In this document: one piece after another, positions 47,324 to 63,271 of the stretch
Position numbering within the stretch: position 1 is the first letter of the stretch
Layout: each line of letters opens with the position of its first letter
From: Clonostachys chloroleuca
Lineage: Eukaryota > Ascomycota > Sordariomycetes > Hypocreales > Bionectriaceae
Assembly (NCBI GenBank): GCA_037952775.1
Contig: JBANAY010000003.1
Coordinates: 12,090,001-12,154,000, forward strand
DNA length: 64,000 bases
Direction: 5' to 3'
Position numbers and translations under genes: made by a program
Notes under the pieces: model-generated
What the model saw: only the letters and a program-made list of their open reading frames with translations
The model's database searches: none
Told to the model about the DNA's origin: nothing

Positions 47324-49162
47324 GTCTTTCCCACACGGAAAAGGATGATGGAACAGAGCAACTGGGAGTTGTTGTTTGGGAACTGGGAGGGGAAATTGGG
47401 ATGGGAGGCTATGTTGTGCGTGGAGGGTGGAGGGGAAGTGCAAGGAGACAACTCAGGTCAGTGGGCGAGTGCTCTGCGTGGATGGGAGTTGGCGGTCTAG
47501 ATAAGGGCGATTTTCACGTATAAACCTTCAGGTTCAGAGGAGAAAGACAGAAAAAGCTGGTTTGAACTGATTACACTACCGAGGAAAACAGAGATCAGAC
47601 CATGTTCATGGAAAACGAAGGAGGGGGAGGGAGAATTCTCTTAGGGTGGACGAGGGCCGATCTATTTCTACCCTCTTCGACCAGAGACCGACCGGCAAGC
47701 GCGAGCGAACAAGGAGCAGGAGGAGCAGCAGCAGTGGCGCGACAAACTCTGAATGCATCGGTAGGTGCATACGCATGCACGTAGCGCATGTGCGTAGACG
47801 GGATATAGGCATGAGCTGGTGGGGCGGCACGCTGAAATTAGGCCCAATTGCTCCGAAACCGTCCTGGGCTAGTTCCCTCTCTCCCGATGCAATGCGACGC
47901 CCCTCGATCCTTAGTCAAGACAACGTCCAACCACCCTTCGTAATGTCTCATGCCCGCGTGACCGGCAATGGAAATTTGGTGAGACCGTGGGCTCAGATGC
48001 ACACGTCCGAGATATCATCACAGCGATTGGGCGGCTCCTGGCCCTCGCCTCCGCCGATGGCACCCTCTGTGCATCGTTGCTTGGGATGGGTGGTGGTTGC
48101 CTGCAAGCACGTTGGTGTCTCGGCCGACCCATCTGCATCTGCATTCCGACGAGGGTCCCGCCCAATCCATGAACCTGTGTGCAGGAAGCCAATCTTGGCA
48201 GGTCTCGACAATTCGCCTGCTGCAGACGTTGCAGACACTGCAGAGTGAGTTGCAGCGGGAGGGGCGCACCCTTGATAGCGCTCCAGGTTCCGATTGGGCG
48301 GCGTGTCCCCAAGCAGTAGTCGTGTGTAAACAACCGCAGGACTATCAGGAATCGGCGATTGGTAGTGGCCCGAGATGCAACTACCGGAGCGCTAGAATAC
48401 GACGTCAGCTGGGCTATGCCTCTATGCGAGGGTTGACAAGGCTCGCAGCACCACACCTTGCCGTTCCTGGGAGTGCAGAAAACCTGGCGTCGGAGGTTGA
48501 GATTGTGCAGTCCCACCTAACTCGGTTGGGCGCTGTCCTCCGAGCCTGCATTATGCAACAATGGCACGCCTTTGTCCATTCCAGAGTTAGCCTCTCGGTT
48601 CCCTTGATATATCGCCACGATACCACACACCCAAACCCTCGCTCCCCTGTGTGGGTCGTGACAGACGGCCCAGACGGGCCAGGCCCAGAAGTCAACATGG
48701 CAGCCCCTCTTGGGGACTGGGGTATGAACCTTAATGCACGGGAAGTCTTATCGTTTCTGGGCATGTGGTGTCCATTCCTCGAAGACGCAATATTTCTTCA
48801 TCTTCATTGGCCTCCTATTATTGACGCCATTTCGCCGGGACGGTATCGTGTGGGTTCTTCCCCTCAATTCATCGTTATCGATCTCGAATTACTGGCTTAC
48901 CCCGCGGGAGGGGGTTCAGTTTTGTCTGAGTGTCTGATGGTGGGGATGCATTCTGGAGAAACTCGTTTTCACACGCATTACTTGTTATCAAGGTTCGACC
49001 ATTCGGTTCAAGCTGGCATGTGATATGCTTTAATTAACTGATAAGTCGATAGCGGTGACAGATTGCGCACTGCATATCTTCCCATGCCCGGGGAAGCTCG
49101 GGGCAAGTCTCAGTGCAATCATAATCGCTCATTTCTAATTGATAGTATCCTCCTGGGACCCC
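47324..49162. other. Intergenic region with long but unsupported open frames
   Basis: This 1.8-kb GC-rich region lies between two minus-strand genes. A plus-strand frame from ATG 48169 to 49023 (284 codons) stays open, and a minus-strand frame at 47911-48516 overlaps it. Neither shows domains, membrane segments or splice structure. The 300 bases before 47323 belong to the MFS promoter. Confidence 0.4.
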
Positions 49163-49985
49163 CTACTCGACACCCAGTTCTCTCAACGCCGCCTTGTATC
49201 TCTGAGCCTCTTCACCCATCTCGGCCTCCGACCTTGCCTTGCGGTCCTCGTCCTCAATCTGTGGCATCGCCCCACCCGGAACCGGTCGCCTCATCTCGTC
49301 CCACATTGCGCCGCCTACGTTGCCCTCCTCGCCAGACATCCCCTTGTACACGTCGTCATTCCGCGGCAAGTCATCCGGCGTCCTGGGGATCACGTGTACG
49401 TGCACATGCGGCACTGTCTGACCCGCCTCCGGCCCGTCCTGCAACGCCACGTTGAAGCTTCCCACGTCCGGGTTGTTCTCGGGGAAGTACAGTTTCGCGA
49501 GCAGGCGCTGCGTCAGCTGCACCGTCGTGAAGAGATCGGTCAGCTCGGGCGCCGTCAGGTCTGTCAACCGGCGGTGTGGGTTCAGAGGGCACACGAGGAT
49601 GTGGCCTGGGATTAGGGGCTTCAAATTGACTAGAGCAAAAAGTGTGGAGTTTTTAGAAAGACCTGTAATTCGTAAAGCAAGCCTCTGGTCAGCCTCAGAC
49701 CTCTAGTCATTATGAGCGAAAGAGGCAGGGAAACATGAGGCATCATCTGCTGTTATGCTATCGTGGTTGTAGCCCTAAGTACGCCTTTTGCTCATGTGGT
49801 CTTGCATACGGGTACAAAAGAAAAGCCCCAATTGCACTGATATCTTTCAATCTACTCACCTGGTTGGTAACCTCGAACGGTCCAAACTTGATCCGAGCCC
49901 CATCGAGCCGTGTTGAGGCCATTTTCCCAGCCCGAAGTAGAGTCGTGGAAAGCTGTCTGGAGAAGCTGAGATTGGGAAGGGGCAT
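49163..49985 (-). CDS. HNT2: FHIT-type bis(5'-adenosyl)-triphosphatase, HIT superfamily (one frameshift)
   Basis: Exon 1 is 49985-49860 and exon 2 is 49662-49163. The core reads IKFGPFEVTNQ, VFLKTP, then LVNLKPLIPGHILVCPLNP, LQDGPEAGQTV and the histidine triad HVHVHVIP (about residues 128-135). This order and spacing match the FHIT branch, which hydrolyses Ap3A-type dinucleotides; the Tyr of the flexible loop may be the one in DDVYKGM. An ATG at 49922 starts the usual FHIT core. The upstream in-frame ATG at 49985 adds 21 residues rich in Ser/Arg/Leu, resembling a mitochondrial presequence. A T5 run (49637-49641, minus strand) lacks one base: the total of 626 coding bases becomes 627 with one T added, and the frames on both sides then join. 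Corrected length is 208 residues. Confidence 0.87.
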
Positions 49986-50539
49986 AATCCTGCACTCGAA
50001 TCCAACGGCTGTTTTTGATTAGAACAATTAAAATGTAAGAGGGTAGGATGAGTGTGTGGTTCGATGGTTGGGAGCGATGACCGTATTTTCTCGGTGTAAT
50101 GGATTGATGAGGTAAGATTGTGACATTTGACATTTCAGGTTACACAAAGGTTAAGCAAACAATCCGGCCGCCCCACTTGCTTCATAGCTGCGACCTCTCG
50201 AGGAATATCTCCCAATTCATCGCTTTTTCTCATTTCATGAAGATGGCAAAAATACCACGTCTGCATAATTATTTCTAAAAAGGAAAGGAAACGATTGCTC
50301 GCCGTAACTCCACCTTCTAACTTCTCTAGCAAAAAGAAAGTTCAAAGTTGGTTGGGATGGGTATTTGTATGTTCGTTTCTCCCAGGTACGCTGATATAAT
50401 ATGTAACTCTCTAATGATATAAACACTGCTAGCTAAAATGTACGATCGCCATTCTAAATCCCAAAATATGAACCCTACTACCCAAACGCAGTTCCGGGGT
50501 AGATATGTAGAAAACAGGTATTCATCAAGAACTATCCCC
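49986..50539. other. Spacer between FHIT and MFS genes
   Basis: This 554-base AT-rich gap serves as the FHIT promoter and the MFS 3' flank. No feature is recognised. Confidence 0.5.
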
Positions 50540-52523
50540 CTATCGCATGGTCACTTGGTCCTCATCGATAGGGAGCGTGTGTCGCGAATTCGCGCCCAAA
50601 ATCTCCTCGCTCGGGGTTACTTGTTCTGTCTCCTCTTCTTCTTCGCTCTGCGTGGTCCAATGAACTTGAGGGGATTTCAGGTTAGCATATACATCGCGAC
50701 GTGAGATGGAAAGATGGACAAATTACCATGGGGTTTAAGAAGCAGGGCGCCCGTGAAAGCTACACAGAACAAGCCCCCAAGAACCATGAGGAACGCCTGC
50801 GGCAGAGTCTTGACCGTTGCGGCGTAGAGTCCCTGGAACGCAAGGGGCCCAACGACTCGGGAAAGCGCGTGGAGCATGCCTATCGCGCCAAGGACCTGTC
50901 CGACCTTATCTGAGGGCACATGTTTGGTGATGGCCGCTTGGATGCTTGCGCTGCCGAGCCCGCCCATGGCTGTCACCATACCGCTGACAAAGAATGCGTG
51001 GCCATTCTGGGCCAGGGAATAGCCAACGCAGGCGAGGACCTCCCCCGCTGTTGCGACACGAATTACCCACACGTCGAGGCTATCGGCGCCGGAGTTGGTC
51101 TCGTGGGACACTATGCCGAGCGCTCGCCGGCGCTGCGCAGGTCGAACCCGCCCGAAATAATTCACTGCAGGGAAGATGATCAGAAGAATGACTGTGCGAG
51201 TCAGGGAGACGGCGGAGACGAATATGGACGCCTCCAACGTGCCCCATCCAAACCTGTACTCGCTGTAGAGGATGATGACAGGCCCTACAGCTACTGATGA
51301 TCCGAGAATAATCATATCCGATACTGCGAGCGACACCAAGTTGAGCCGGAGGCGAGCAGAAGTTCCGGGGCCAGTGGGCCAGAGCACTTTGAGAGGCGCG
51401 AGAAGGTTCGCGCCCTTGACCCTCGACACCCACGGTACAAATGACTGTGCCCTGTCTTGCCATCCTTTGGCCCAAATCTCCTGCGCAGCCGATCGTCTTT
51501 TCTTGGAAAGGGATTCCGGGATGACCAGACCCACGAAGAGAATGAAGAGGATATGGCAGGCGACAATGACATAGAAGACAGAGAGCAGGCTCCCCGTCCA
51601 CTTGACAAAGTACCCAGCCAAAAGAGGTCCAAACGCTAGTCCGGTGAAGAGGCAGGCGTGGAGATAGCCAATGGACACTGCACGCTTGGATGGCGGGGTG
51701 CAGTCGCTGGTATACGACTGCGTCAGGAGGCTGCCGGCGGTAAAGGATCCGGTCATGCCGTCAAACACGCTGCCCAAGATAAGCCAGCGGTAGTTGATGA
51801 CATCTGGGTACTTGGCGGCAAGGAGGGTGATGATCTCGGCGAGGACGCCGCCACACGAGGCCAGAGCCATCAGCCGGGTGCGGCCATACCTATCCGAAAG
51901 CGAGCCAAAGATGGGCACGACGATAGCACTCAGCAGCCCTGTTAAGAAGTTCATGATGAGGGTGAAGGTTGCCACTTTGCTCTGGACTTCCGGGATCTTA
52001 CACTGGGGGTTTTCACCCCCAATGAAGACGGGAAGAGCGGGCGGGTCGGAATCGCTCTGGTTAAAGTGCTCCTTACAGATGAATGATAGGATTCTGATTT
52101 ATCTCAACGTTAGCACGTTTGCTCCCGAATATCTTCCATTTGCAGAGGCAGAACATACAAGTTGAGCTTGGGAACCAAGGCACCACCAAACGCCAAGGTG
52201 AAGATGAAGTAAGGGACGAGAAGCCAATAAACCTATTCATTGTTAGAGCGCCGCTGACATCTCATGTCGACCACATCAGTAGCCAAGGGGAACAATAGAG
52301 GGCCTCATACAGAAGGTTTGCGCCACCAGGGCGTATCCACGAAATCGTCCAAGCCATCCCATCGATCTGCCTTCTTACCTGAGCCGCCGGTGCTCCCACT
52401 TTCATTGTCGGGGCTGAGGAGCGCGGTGGTTTCCGTCGCGTCCACCTCTGTGGCGCTGTCGGAGGCGGCGCGTTTGCGCCAAGTTGTCGCATCGTCGATG
52501 CTTGGCGCACCTGCCCGTCCCAT
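50540..52523 (-). CDS. Major facilitator superfamily transporter (TetA/HIAT-like)
   Basis: The four exons 52523-52311, 52232-52159, 52093-50727 and 50664-50540 keep phase and give 592 residues. The N-terminal 70 residues are charged and cytosolic (DFVDTPWWRKPS). Helix 1 is VYWLLVPYFIFTLAFGGALVP. The loop 2-3 signature is GSLSDRYGRTRL; helices 4-5 include GSVFDGMTGSFTAG and HACLFTGLAFGPLLAGYF. Helices 7-12 follow a charged central loop. The last exon encodes an acidic tail (SEEEEETEQ) and is easily missed because the preceding frame stays open into the intron. The arrangement resembles fungal members of the tetracycline-resistance/HIAT1 branch; the substrate is unknown. Confidence 0.87.
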
Positions 52524-53716
52524 TGTGTGCCTGTTCCCAAAGCACGCCCAACGAAATGCCAAAGGCGACTTTTTACCTTCCAACTAGGCCGGCCGGCCGT
52601 TGAGACCAGAATGTCGGAACGTCGGGGTTCAAACGGGTGCTGGACCGTTCGGTATCACTGGCGCCGACAAAGTCCAAGCTTGTGCATTCCGATCCCTTTC
52701 CCAGCCCGGCGTGCCTACTAATATTGCGCAAGATATGATGATAATTAGGGAGCAATAAAGCAACGAAGGAAGGGGAGCGGGCCCAGAGCAAGGGGGACGC
52801 AGTGTATTGTATGGAAAAGGCGCCAGGGATCAAATCAAGGACGCAATTGATACTAAAGTCGCCGAGCGGCAGCTAACACAGACTCACAACAGCGGAGTTA
52901 GAGGGCGGATTTGATCAATCTTGGGCTCGGCTCCTCGGGACGCCTGAGCAGCGATTCCGAGTGGGGGAATCAGTGTCGTGTGCTAATCAATCGCCAGCAC
53001 GTAATGATGCTCCCTTGAGTCGTTGGTCGGTTGGGCGTTGTTCTCCCTGCGATTCAATCATATCATCGCATTCGACCGGAATACCGTATGAAACATGGAA
53101 CCAAGTGCCAACAAATCAATGACATAGTCCATACGACACGATACTGTCCTATTTGGGTAGGCAACTTGGCATCGTCGATAGATAACGTGGGTGGTGCCCC
53201 AGCCAACCATATCCCTGTCGCATCTTTTAGACAGATCAGATTTCTAAGCATCATCTTGATCCTCCGCACCGGGATTGAAATCCGAGCCCAACGGCACCTG
53301 CAGCTTCACCAATTGTAATTGAGACCCTGCGAAGGGCCGCAGGTTGGTGAAACAGCCACTTTTGGTTTTGTATCAGAAAGCGAAATATCTGAGTTCTGAT
53401 CAGCTCCGTTGCATGTCATTTATCGATCTATGCACCCTTGGCAGCTGACGCAGGTACGACAGCATGTGCAGTCATCTTATCTTAGGTATTTATCAGGCAT
53501 CTTACACCCATGACGTAAGTAATCATTTTCTCAAGCGTGAGTGTGTGGTCGCACGATCATCCAAATATTCTATTCATTGCTTCTATAAAAAATGTACCAC
53601 CCATAGACAAGTGATTTCCTGAACATGTTCTTGGTATTAGTGTGTAGCATCAATCGAGGTACTCTATCAGCCATCCGTGTCTATCCCCACGCTTAGCTCT
53701 CGTAATTGGTAACAAA
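52524..53716. other. Intergenic region, MFS promoter and CTP synthase 3' flank
   Basis: This is a 1.2-kb region between two minus-strand genes. I find no coding frame with support, no RNA gene and no repeat. Confidence 0.5.
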
Positions 53717-56273
53717 CTATTCCTCTCCGTTTAATCTTTGCGTAACCTCACCAAGGCAGCCTGCGGAGGCAGCGAAGAATCCCAGAACCGTCTATGAGAT
53801 TTGTCAGTTCCTTGTCTACAATATAGAGGATAAAGAGAGGCGACTTACCCGGCTGCATGATAGAACTCGGCTCAAGTATTCTGGGTGGAACTGAACTCCG
53901 ACAAACCAGGGGTGGTCCTTGATCTCGATGATTTCCATACGCTCACCCTTGGTATCTTTGCCAACAAAAGTGAGGCCAGACGACTCGATCTGTTCAACCA
54001 TGCCTGGGTTGACCTCATATCGGTGTCGGTGGCGCTCCAGAATCTGGGGCGCAGATCCATACAGAGCTCTCAGCTTGGACCACTCAGTACCCTCCTGGAA
54101 GATACAGGGGTGCTTTCCTAGACGCATTGTTCCACCTAACTTCGACTTGTCGACCTAGTAATTCGTGTCAGTATGTGACAAAATGAAGAAAAATATGACC
54201 AAAGGAACATACATCTGGCATGTAAACGATGGCATGGTTCTTAGCTTCTGGGTGCAGTTCTTCACTTCCTGCATCCTCGATTCCTGTGACATTGCGAGCA
54301 TATTCAAGAACGGCAAGTTGCATGCCGAGACAGATGCCCAAAAAGGGAACTTTCTTCGTGCGTGCCCATGTAATTGCCTTCATCATGCCTACGGTAGATC
54401 GGGCACCAAACCCGCCAGGGACGCATACTGTTGAGAAGTTTAGCCTTCCATCACCACAAGGCTAGAATTGTTCGGACCACTTACCACCGTCAGCAGTGCA
54501 TAGGTCGTGCCAAGCCTTATGGAACTGTGCAGGAGAGACCTCCAAAGTTTCATCCTCGAGATGTCCCGAATCGATCCAGATCATCTTAAGCTTCTTACGG
54601 CAGTACATGGCAGAATGCTCAAACGACTTCGAAAGACTCGTATAAGCGTCGTGAAGCGATGTGTACTTGCCAACAAGAGCGATCGACACCGTATCGTGTA
54701 GGTTATCCTGGCCGCGAGTCAAGTCAATCCAGGTTTTCCACATCTCGACGCCCCTGTCAACTATCTCGGTCGGTTTGTGCACAGCCCCAAGATCGAGCAG
54801 CTCGATGAGAGTGTTCACAAGCTTCTGCTTCTCGAGGAGCAGCGGGACGTGGTATGTTGTCGATACGTTGTGCACAGCAATGACCTGCTTTCGCTCCATC
54901 TGGCACATGTTGGCGATCTTCTCGATGGTGGTCTCGGTAAGCGGCTGCTCGCAGCGACAGGCAATCTAATCGAAGGGGTCCCGTTTAATTCTTGTTCGTT
55001 TCTTCTTGGAAGGGAAGGGGGGCCACAAACCAGGTCTGGGTTGAGGCCAGCGCTTCGGACATCGCCTACGGCCCTCTGAGTGGGCTTGGTCTTTTGCTCA
55101 CCACCAGGTCCCGGCCTAGAAGCGATTAATACTATAAGTCATCAGGTCGGCCAAACTGTAACCTTACGGTATAACTGGAACGTATGATACGTGGATCTGT
55201 GCATAATTCGACTTGCCAGCACGTCTTTGAAGCTGACTGACGGCATGAATGAACGGAGCGCTCTCGATATCTCCGACAGTACCACCTATGACGAGTGTTA
55301 GCTTTCGACTTCACTCTAGGCACGTTCCAACATACCCAACTCAATGATACAAACGTCGGGCTCACGACCGGACTCGTCAACTGGGATTTTGGCAACCCTC
55401 TCGATCCAATCTTGAATGGCGTTGGTGATATGAGGAACACTACTGTTGTCAGCAAAAACCCATCACCTCGCTGGACACACAGTGCCTACACTTGGACCGT
55501 CTTTCCCAGGTACTTTCCAATACGCTCACGCTCGATAACATGTTGGTAAATCTTTCCCGTCGTGATGTTGTGGTCTCTGGTAAGTGTGGTAAGGAGGTAT
55601 CTTTCGTAGTTTCCAAGATCGAGATCCATTTCTAGGCCGTGTAAGTAACTGATAGCCTTACTTCAATAGTAGCATTGTGAGAGCCCATACCTCCTCCGTC
55701 TAATGTCCATACAAATTAGCAATCAATGTCAATAGATAGTTTCTTTCTAGAGTGCGGACATACCATCTGTTACGTAGACCTCACCATGTCTGGAGGGTAA
55801 TAGCAAGTCAGCACATCAGTCGTGGGAAGCTACAGGCGCAGTACGAACTCGATGGGAGACATAGTTCCAGCCTATCGTGCCATTGGGTTAGATATTTGGG
55901 GTATTTGGAATCGACCATGGCCTACTTACATCGATATTGATGTAGGGATCGATTTTCTGGGTTCACGGAAAATTTATTGTCAGCACGTTGAGTAAGAATG
56001 GTTTGTCACGATTTGACAGAGAGATTTGGATCGCAAGATAAACCAAGGGTATATTGTATGCTTCTACAGGTTATACAAGGGGAGTCAAACTGCGCTGAAC
56101 GTACGATGCTCGTGACTGTGAGACCAATGGACTTGAGGAGAAGACCAGTGCTGGAGGCGATGATGCCCTTGCCAACACCGGAGATGACACCTATTTCGAC
56201 CATTTGGTTAACATTTTGAGCATGTACAGCAATTCAGCCAGCACTAACCTCCCGAAACTAGAACGTATTTCAT
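53717..56273 (-). CDS. URA7: CTP synthase (14 exons)
   Basis: The ATG at 56273 opens MKYVLVSGG, followed by [20 protein letters not shown] (the synthetase P-loop). Next come [65 protein letters not shown] and GEQKTKPTQ. The C-terminal glutaminase domain has the nucleophile in [17 protein letters not shown] and the His/Glu pair in [10 protein letters not shown]. The enzyme makes CTP from UTP, ATP and glutamine. I can join all 14 exons in phase, including a 9-base microexon at 55691-55699 encoding most of DGG. The final exon encodes [22 protein letters not shown] and ends at the TAG 53717-53719. Exon number is high for this window. It is divergent from CDC5 with 800 bases between the start codons. 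Confidence 0.96.
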
Positions 56274-59479
<3,206 letters not shown>

Positions 59480-59907
59480 AGGAGGGACAGGTTTTCATCT
59501 GGGACACGGGCGTTTGTAAAATAATAATGTGCATTTTCATTTCATGGGGAGCAATACAATTCAATTGGGGGCGGTGGGAGCATATCTCACACACACACAT
59601 ACTACTTACAAAAAGCAAATTATCTTGAGTGTGATAATTCTTTGAGTCTGGCACTATCTAGTAGATAATATCCGTTAAACTCGGGCCAATCCTCCCAGAT
59701 CCATCCATTTCATGATTGTTGAATCCGACGATTTCTCTGCAGTATGACAATATGAGGGCGTTAAACGGCCTCCGCCTAGCTGAAAATCACCTTGAATCCC
59801 TCAAACAACCATTGAGTTTTACATGGATCGATGTATTCTTCTAAAAGTTACCCTTTCTAGAGAGCACGCACATCACGTAGAAATAATGTCCTCGGCACTA
59901 CTAAACT
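59480..59907. other. Convergent spacer, CDC5 / hexokinase-like 3' ends
   Basis: This 428-base AT-rich gap between convergent genes has a short CA run at 59589-59600. No gene is recognised. Confidence 0.5.
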
Positions 59908-61602
59908 TCAAGTCTCGGCATTCTCGCTTGGGATCGCGGCCTCGACCAGAATACCAGCGCCTACAATCCCTCCATCGTGGCAGGGGCTCAGTACCACCTT
60001 GGCTCCATGTGGTCCGTTGCCGCCGTACCGCTTGTCCAGAAGGTCATCCAGGAACTTCTGGCAATCTGCGAGATAGTCTTGAAAGTGGACTATGCAGCCG
60101 CCAGTGTAACCCACGCCCAACTCTTCCATGTTAGGCCTCAGGCCTGAAGCATCCTGTGGGAGTTCCTCGGCCACCATCAACAGGGCCACGGTAGCGGCTG
60201 CAATAATTCCAGCTGCTCGGATTTCAATGGCCTTGGAGATCTTATACAGAACCTCGGCGAGTTCTTCGGTCCAGGCAAAGTTGTGCCCGGCTGTTGACTC
60301 TGGGAACTCCTGCTTAAGCTTTCTAACCAGAACTGGCGGTTCCAGAGGTTTAAAGTGGCTGACGAAAGTGGTAGTCACGCTTTCCCGCTGGAGCAGCTTC
60401 TGAGGCAGCGTGTCTCGAGGGATGTTCATGACACTGGTCATGTAGTCTACCAGAACAATGCGTCCCAGCTCGCCGAGGTAGCGGCCGGCAGTCATATATT
60501 CCAAGGGCTGGAAGCCGGGGGTCTCGTTCTGCGCGTCCAGAATCTTATCCCACTGAGTGATGAGGCCCAACTCTCTCATCGGGGGCAGAGTGCCATTGAT
60601 ACTCCACTCTGTATTCACTGCGATCCTGACGTCCTCCAGAGATTCCCCGGGAAGAATGCTCACGTTTGCAGGGCGCTTGCTTGGATGCAGAGAGCTGAGT
60701 TTGAGGGGCACGGTAGCATTGCTGCCCGTACCGAGGATGATACCCATAGCTGCCCTCCTCTTCAGCTTTTCATCGTACTTAAAGATGAATGAGACGAGAG
60801 TCGAGACAGCGTCATTGGCAATGGCAGCAATGGTGAGTTTTGGTAGGCTGCCGTCGTTGGCTTTTGCGTAACCAGCCAAGAATCGAGATGCAAGGTCAAG
60901 ATTTGCTGGGATATTGAATCCTTTGCCCATCGACATCAACGTGGCTTCGGTGAGAGACACCTGCTCCATTGGAAAACTGAACGTAACGCCCAAGGGGATA
61001 GGCTTGTCGTGAGGCAAGTTCAGTTTCTTGCAGCCCTCTCGCACAACTTGAGCGATGCAACTACCTATCCAGAAAAACAGCCTTTCAGCGTTCTCGTTCT
61101 TGAGGTGATTAGCGATGGGCCACGATCTCTCTAGAATCCGCTTGATGCGTTCAGGTTGTTCCTTGGATAGACCATTTTGCTGCTCGCCATTGGGTGCTTG
61201 GGTAGAGTCCTGTCCACAGAACTCAACAAAACCGACCCGCAGGTTCGTACCACCACTATCAACTGTGTTAGCAAGCATGAAGAGAATAAAGCTCTGGCGA
61301 GATAGGGTCATCCTTTACATGTCTATGGCAAGGTGTCTAGTATTGAATGTTAGCCTCAGATGTCGTCACTTTCGGGTGTTGAGCCAATTCTGTTGCTCAT
61401 AACCTTACCGTCCTTGAGCATTCTTGTTCACTGGTCTCAAGATTGATTCCGAAATAGGTGTGCCCAAAAACTGGTCTGTAGATTCTGCAGCAAGTTTATG
61501 GAAGTTTGAGAGGAATCTGTTGGAGAGGTCGTGGATCTGGTCTAGATCCACGTGGAGCGGCTTGAGGAAGCCTTCGATGGGGGTCTCCCTGGAAGCGGCC
61601 AT
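59908..61602 (-). CDS. Hexokinase-family sugar kinase, possibly N-acetylglucosamine kinase-like
   Basis: The exons are 61602-61409, 61336-61319 (an 18-base microexon) and 61255-59908; they keep phase and give 519 residues. The phosphate-1 loop reads AIDIGGTNLRVGFVEF across the last junction. Other hexokinase motifs are LGVTFSFPMEQVSLTEATLMSMGKGFNI (sugar binding), AIANDAVSTLVSF with the catalytic Asp, GIILGTGSNATV, NTEWSINGTLPP, EYMTAGRYLGELGR and a C-terminal VGYTGGCIVHFQDY segment. Departures from the glycolytic consensus (EATLMSMGKG, SGRSL absent) place it with the divergent fungal hexokinase-like kinases, some of which phosphorylate N-acetylglucosamine or act in regulation (HxkC/xprF, NAG5). 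Which substrate applies cannot be told from sequence alone. It converges with CDC5. Confidence 0.85.
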
Positions 61603-63271
61603 GTTGGAAATGCAGTGAAAGTAATGGAGAGAAGGTGATACGTGACCAGGTTATTTCGCTGAAGGTCGGTAACTCTCGACTGGTTGGTTGGTTGAATCAG
61701 TTGATGAGAGAGACGGGAGGATGGAGAAGCTTGGAGACTGGGGTAGCCAAGGTCAAATACGCAATATTTTGCAGCTGCAGCTTGTCCAGAGCACCAAGCC
61801 GGTGTCGTAATATAGTTTATGATTTTTTAGATTTCAAGTTCCAGATAGAGTGACAACTGCCTTTCTTGCTGGCGTGAAGCGTGGCGACAGAGTGAAGGGA
61901 GGGGCTTCAATTAACTTAAGCTGGCGGTACAAGACGACGGCATGTCTCGGGGGCGCAGTAAGTTAGGTACCGGTACCTACGAGAACGGAATGTGGCAGTG
62001 GCAGACTAAATGTCAAAGCCGTAGTGAGATAGTCAAATGAAAATCAATGAGGACGGCTCGGAATGAAATGATATCAATTGCCTGAGGATCTCGCTCGAGG
62101 AAGTAGACGCAGGGTCCTTGAGATACTTGCTGGGCTGGGCGGACCAGGGTAATGGCGCTGATGAGGCTGTGTGAGCCAAGCCAAGCCGCGTGCTCGCGTG
62201 CGCTGAATTGCGAAGTGAATCTAACAGTGGTGACAAGGTTGTGTTTCAGTGGCTACTAGCAGTCCAATGCGACGTTCCATGCTTTGAGCTGCCGGCTGCT
62301 GCCACTGGCTGGTCATTGGGGAGGGTGATGTGCGCTGTACGTGGTACCTGCCTGCCGTACCAACCACTGCCGCCCGAGATCAGTAGCACCTCCTTCTGAC
62401 CTCCCTCATCGCTTGCGGCCGCTAGACGATCTGCCAGATCGGGGCTGCAGCTTCGCGAGATGTTACAGAACCTGCTAAATAAAGCTTCAGGCGCCTGCTT
62501 GATGGAGGGCAGGGCACTCGGGATATGTTTGGTACTCGCATAGGTAGACAACCAACAGCCCTAAACGGAAATCATCGACAATCCTCATGGCCTATAACAG
62601 CCACATATATCTCGCTGCCCAACCTTATGTATCATCACGCGCGGGGCTGGTTAAACAATGAACTGATCGGCCGGCTCTTTGTCAGTGTCTCGACCTGAAT
62701 ACACCTCCTTGCCATTCTCCCCGAATAGCCTTGATGGTGTTTCAGCACGCAGTATCTTCTACAATAGACGAGCCTAACTAATGGTCGTAATACCTCTCAC
62801 CTCAGCATATCTCTAAATTATCATAGCGGGCATTCCAAACAGAACCATATGACGCTATCTGCTCAAACTATTGGGACATGAGCTGCGTTGGGCTAGTTCT
62901 AGGCCCAGGAATCGATACTTGGACAAATACCAAAGGCGCCCAATCATACCTAATGTTTGCCTTCCACCGCATGATCAAACGAGAAGCTTGACTCTGTCCG
63001 TCCTCCGATTGCCTTTAACGCATTCTCGTCAGCTATACCTTACCCATCCACGTATATGTGCAATCAATAGGGGAGAGTCCCGTTGCATTGCATCAGAATC
63101 ATACCGTCGGCTTGGAATGGTTTGACAGCGGGTACTGGTACCTATTCCAGCCCCATAGATCTTTGATCAATAGCGCGCGCAGGCGCTACTACCAGTACCC
63201 AGTACCTCTGCTGCACAGGCCACCAAACTTAATGTTGTTTCAGCAGCTGCAAGTGCCCAGCAAACAAGCAC
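61603..63271. other. Divergent intergenic region, hexokinase-like / GILT-like genes
   Basis: This is a 1.7-kb region between divergent start codons. It includes GGTACCGGTACC at 61966-61978. No coding frame, tRNA or tandem array is supported. Confidence 0.5.
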
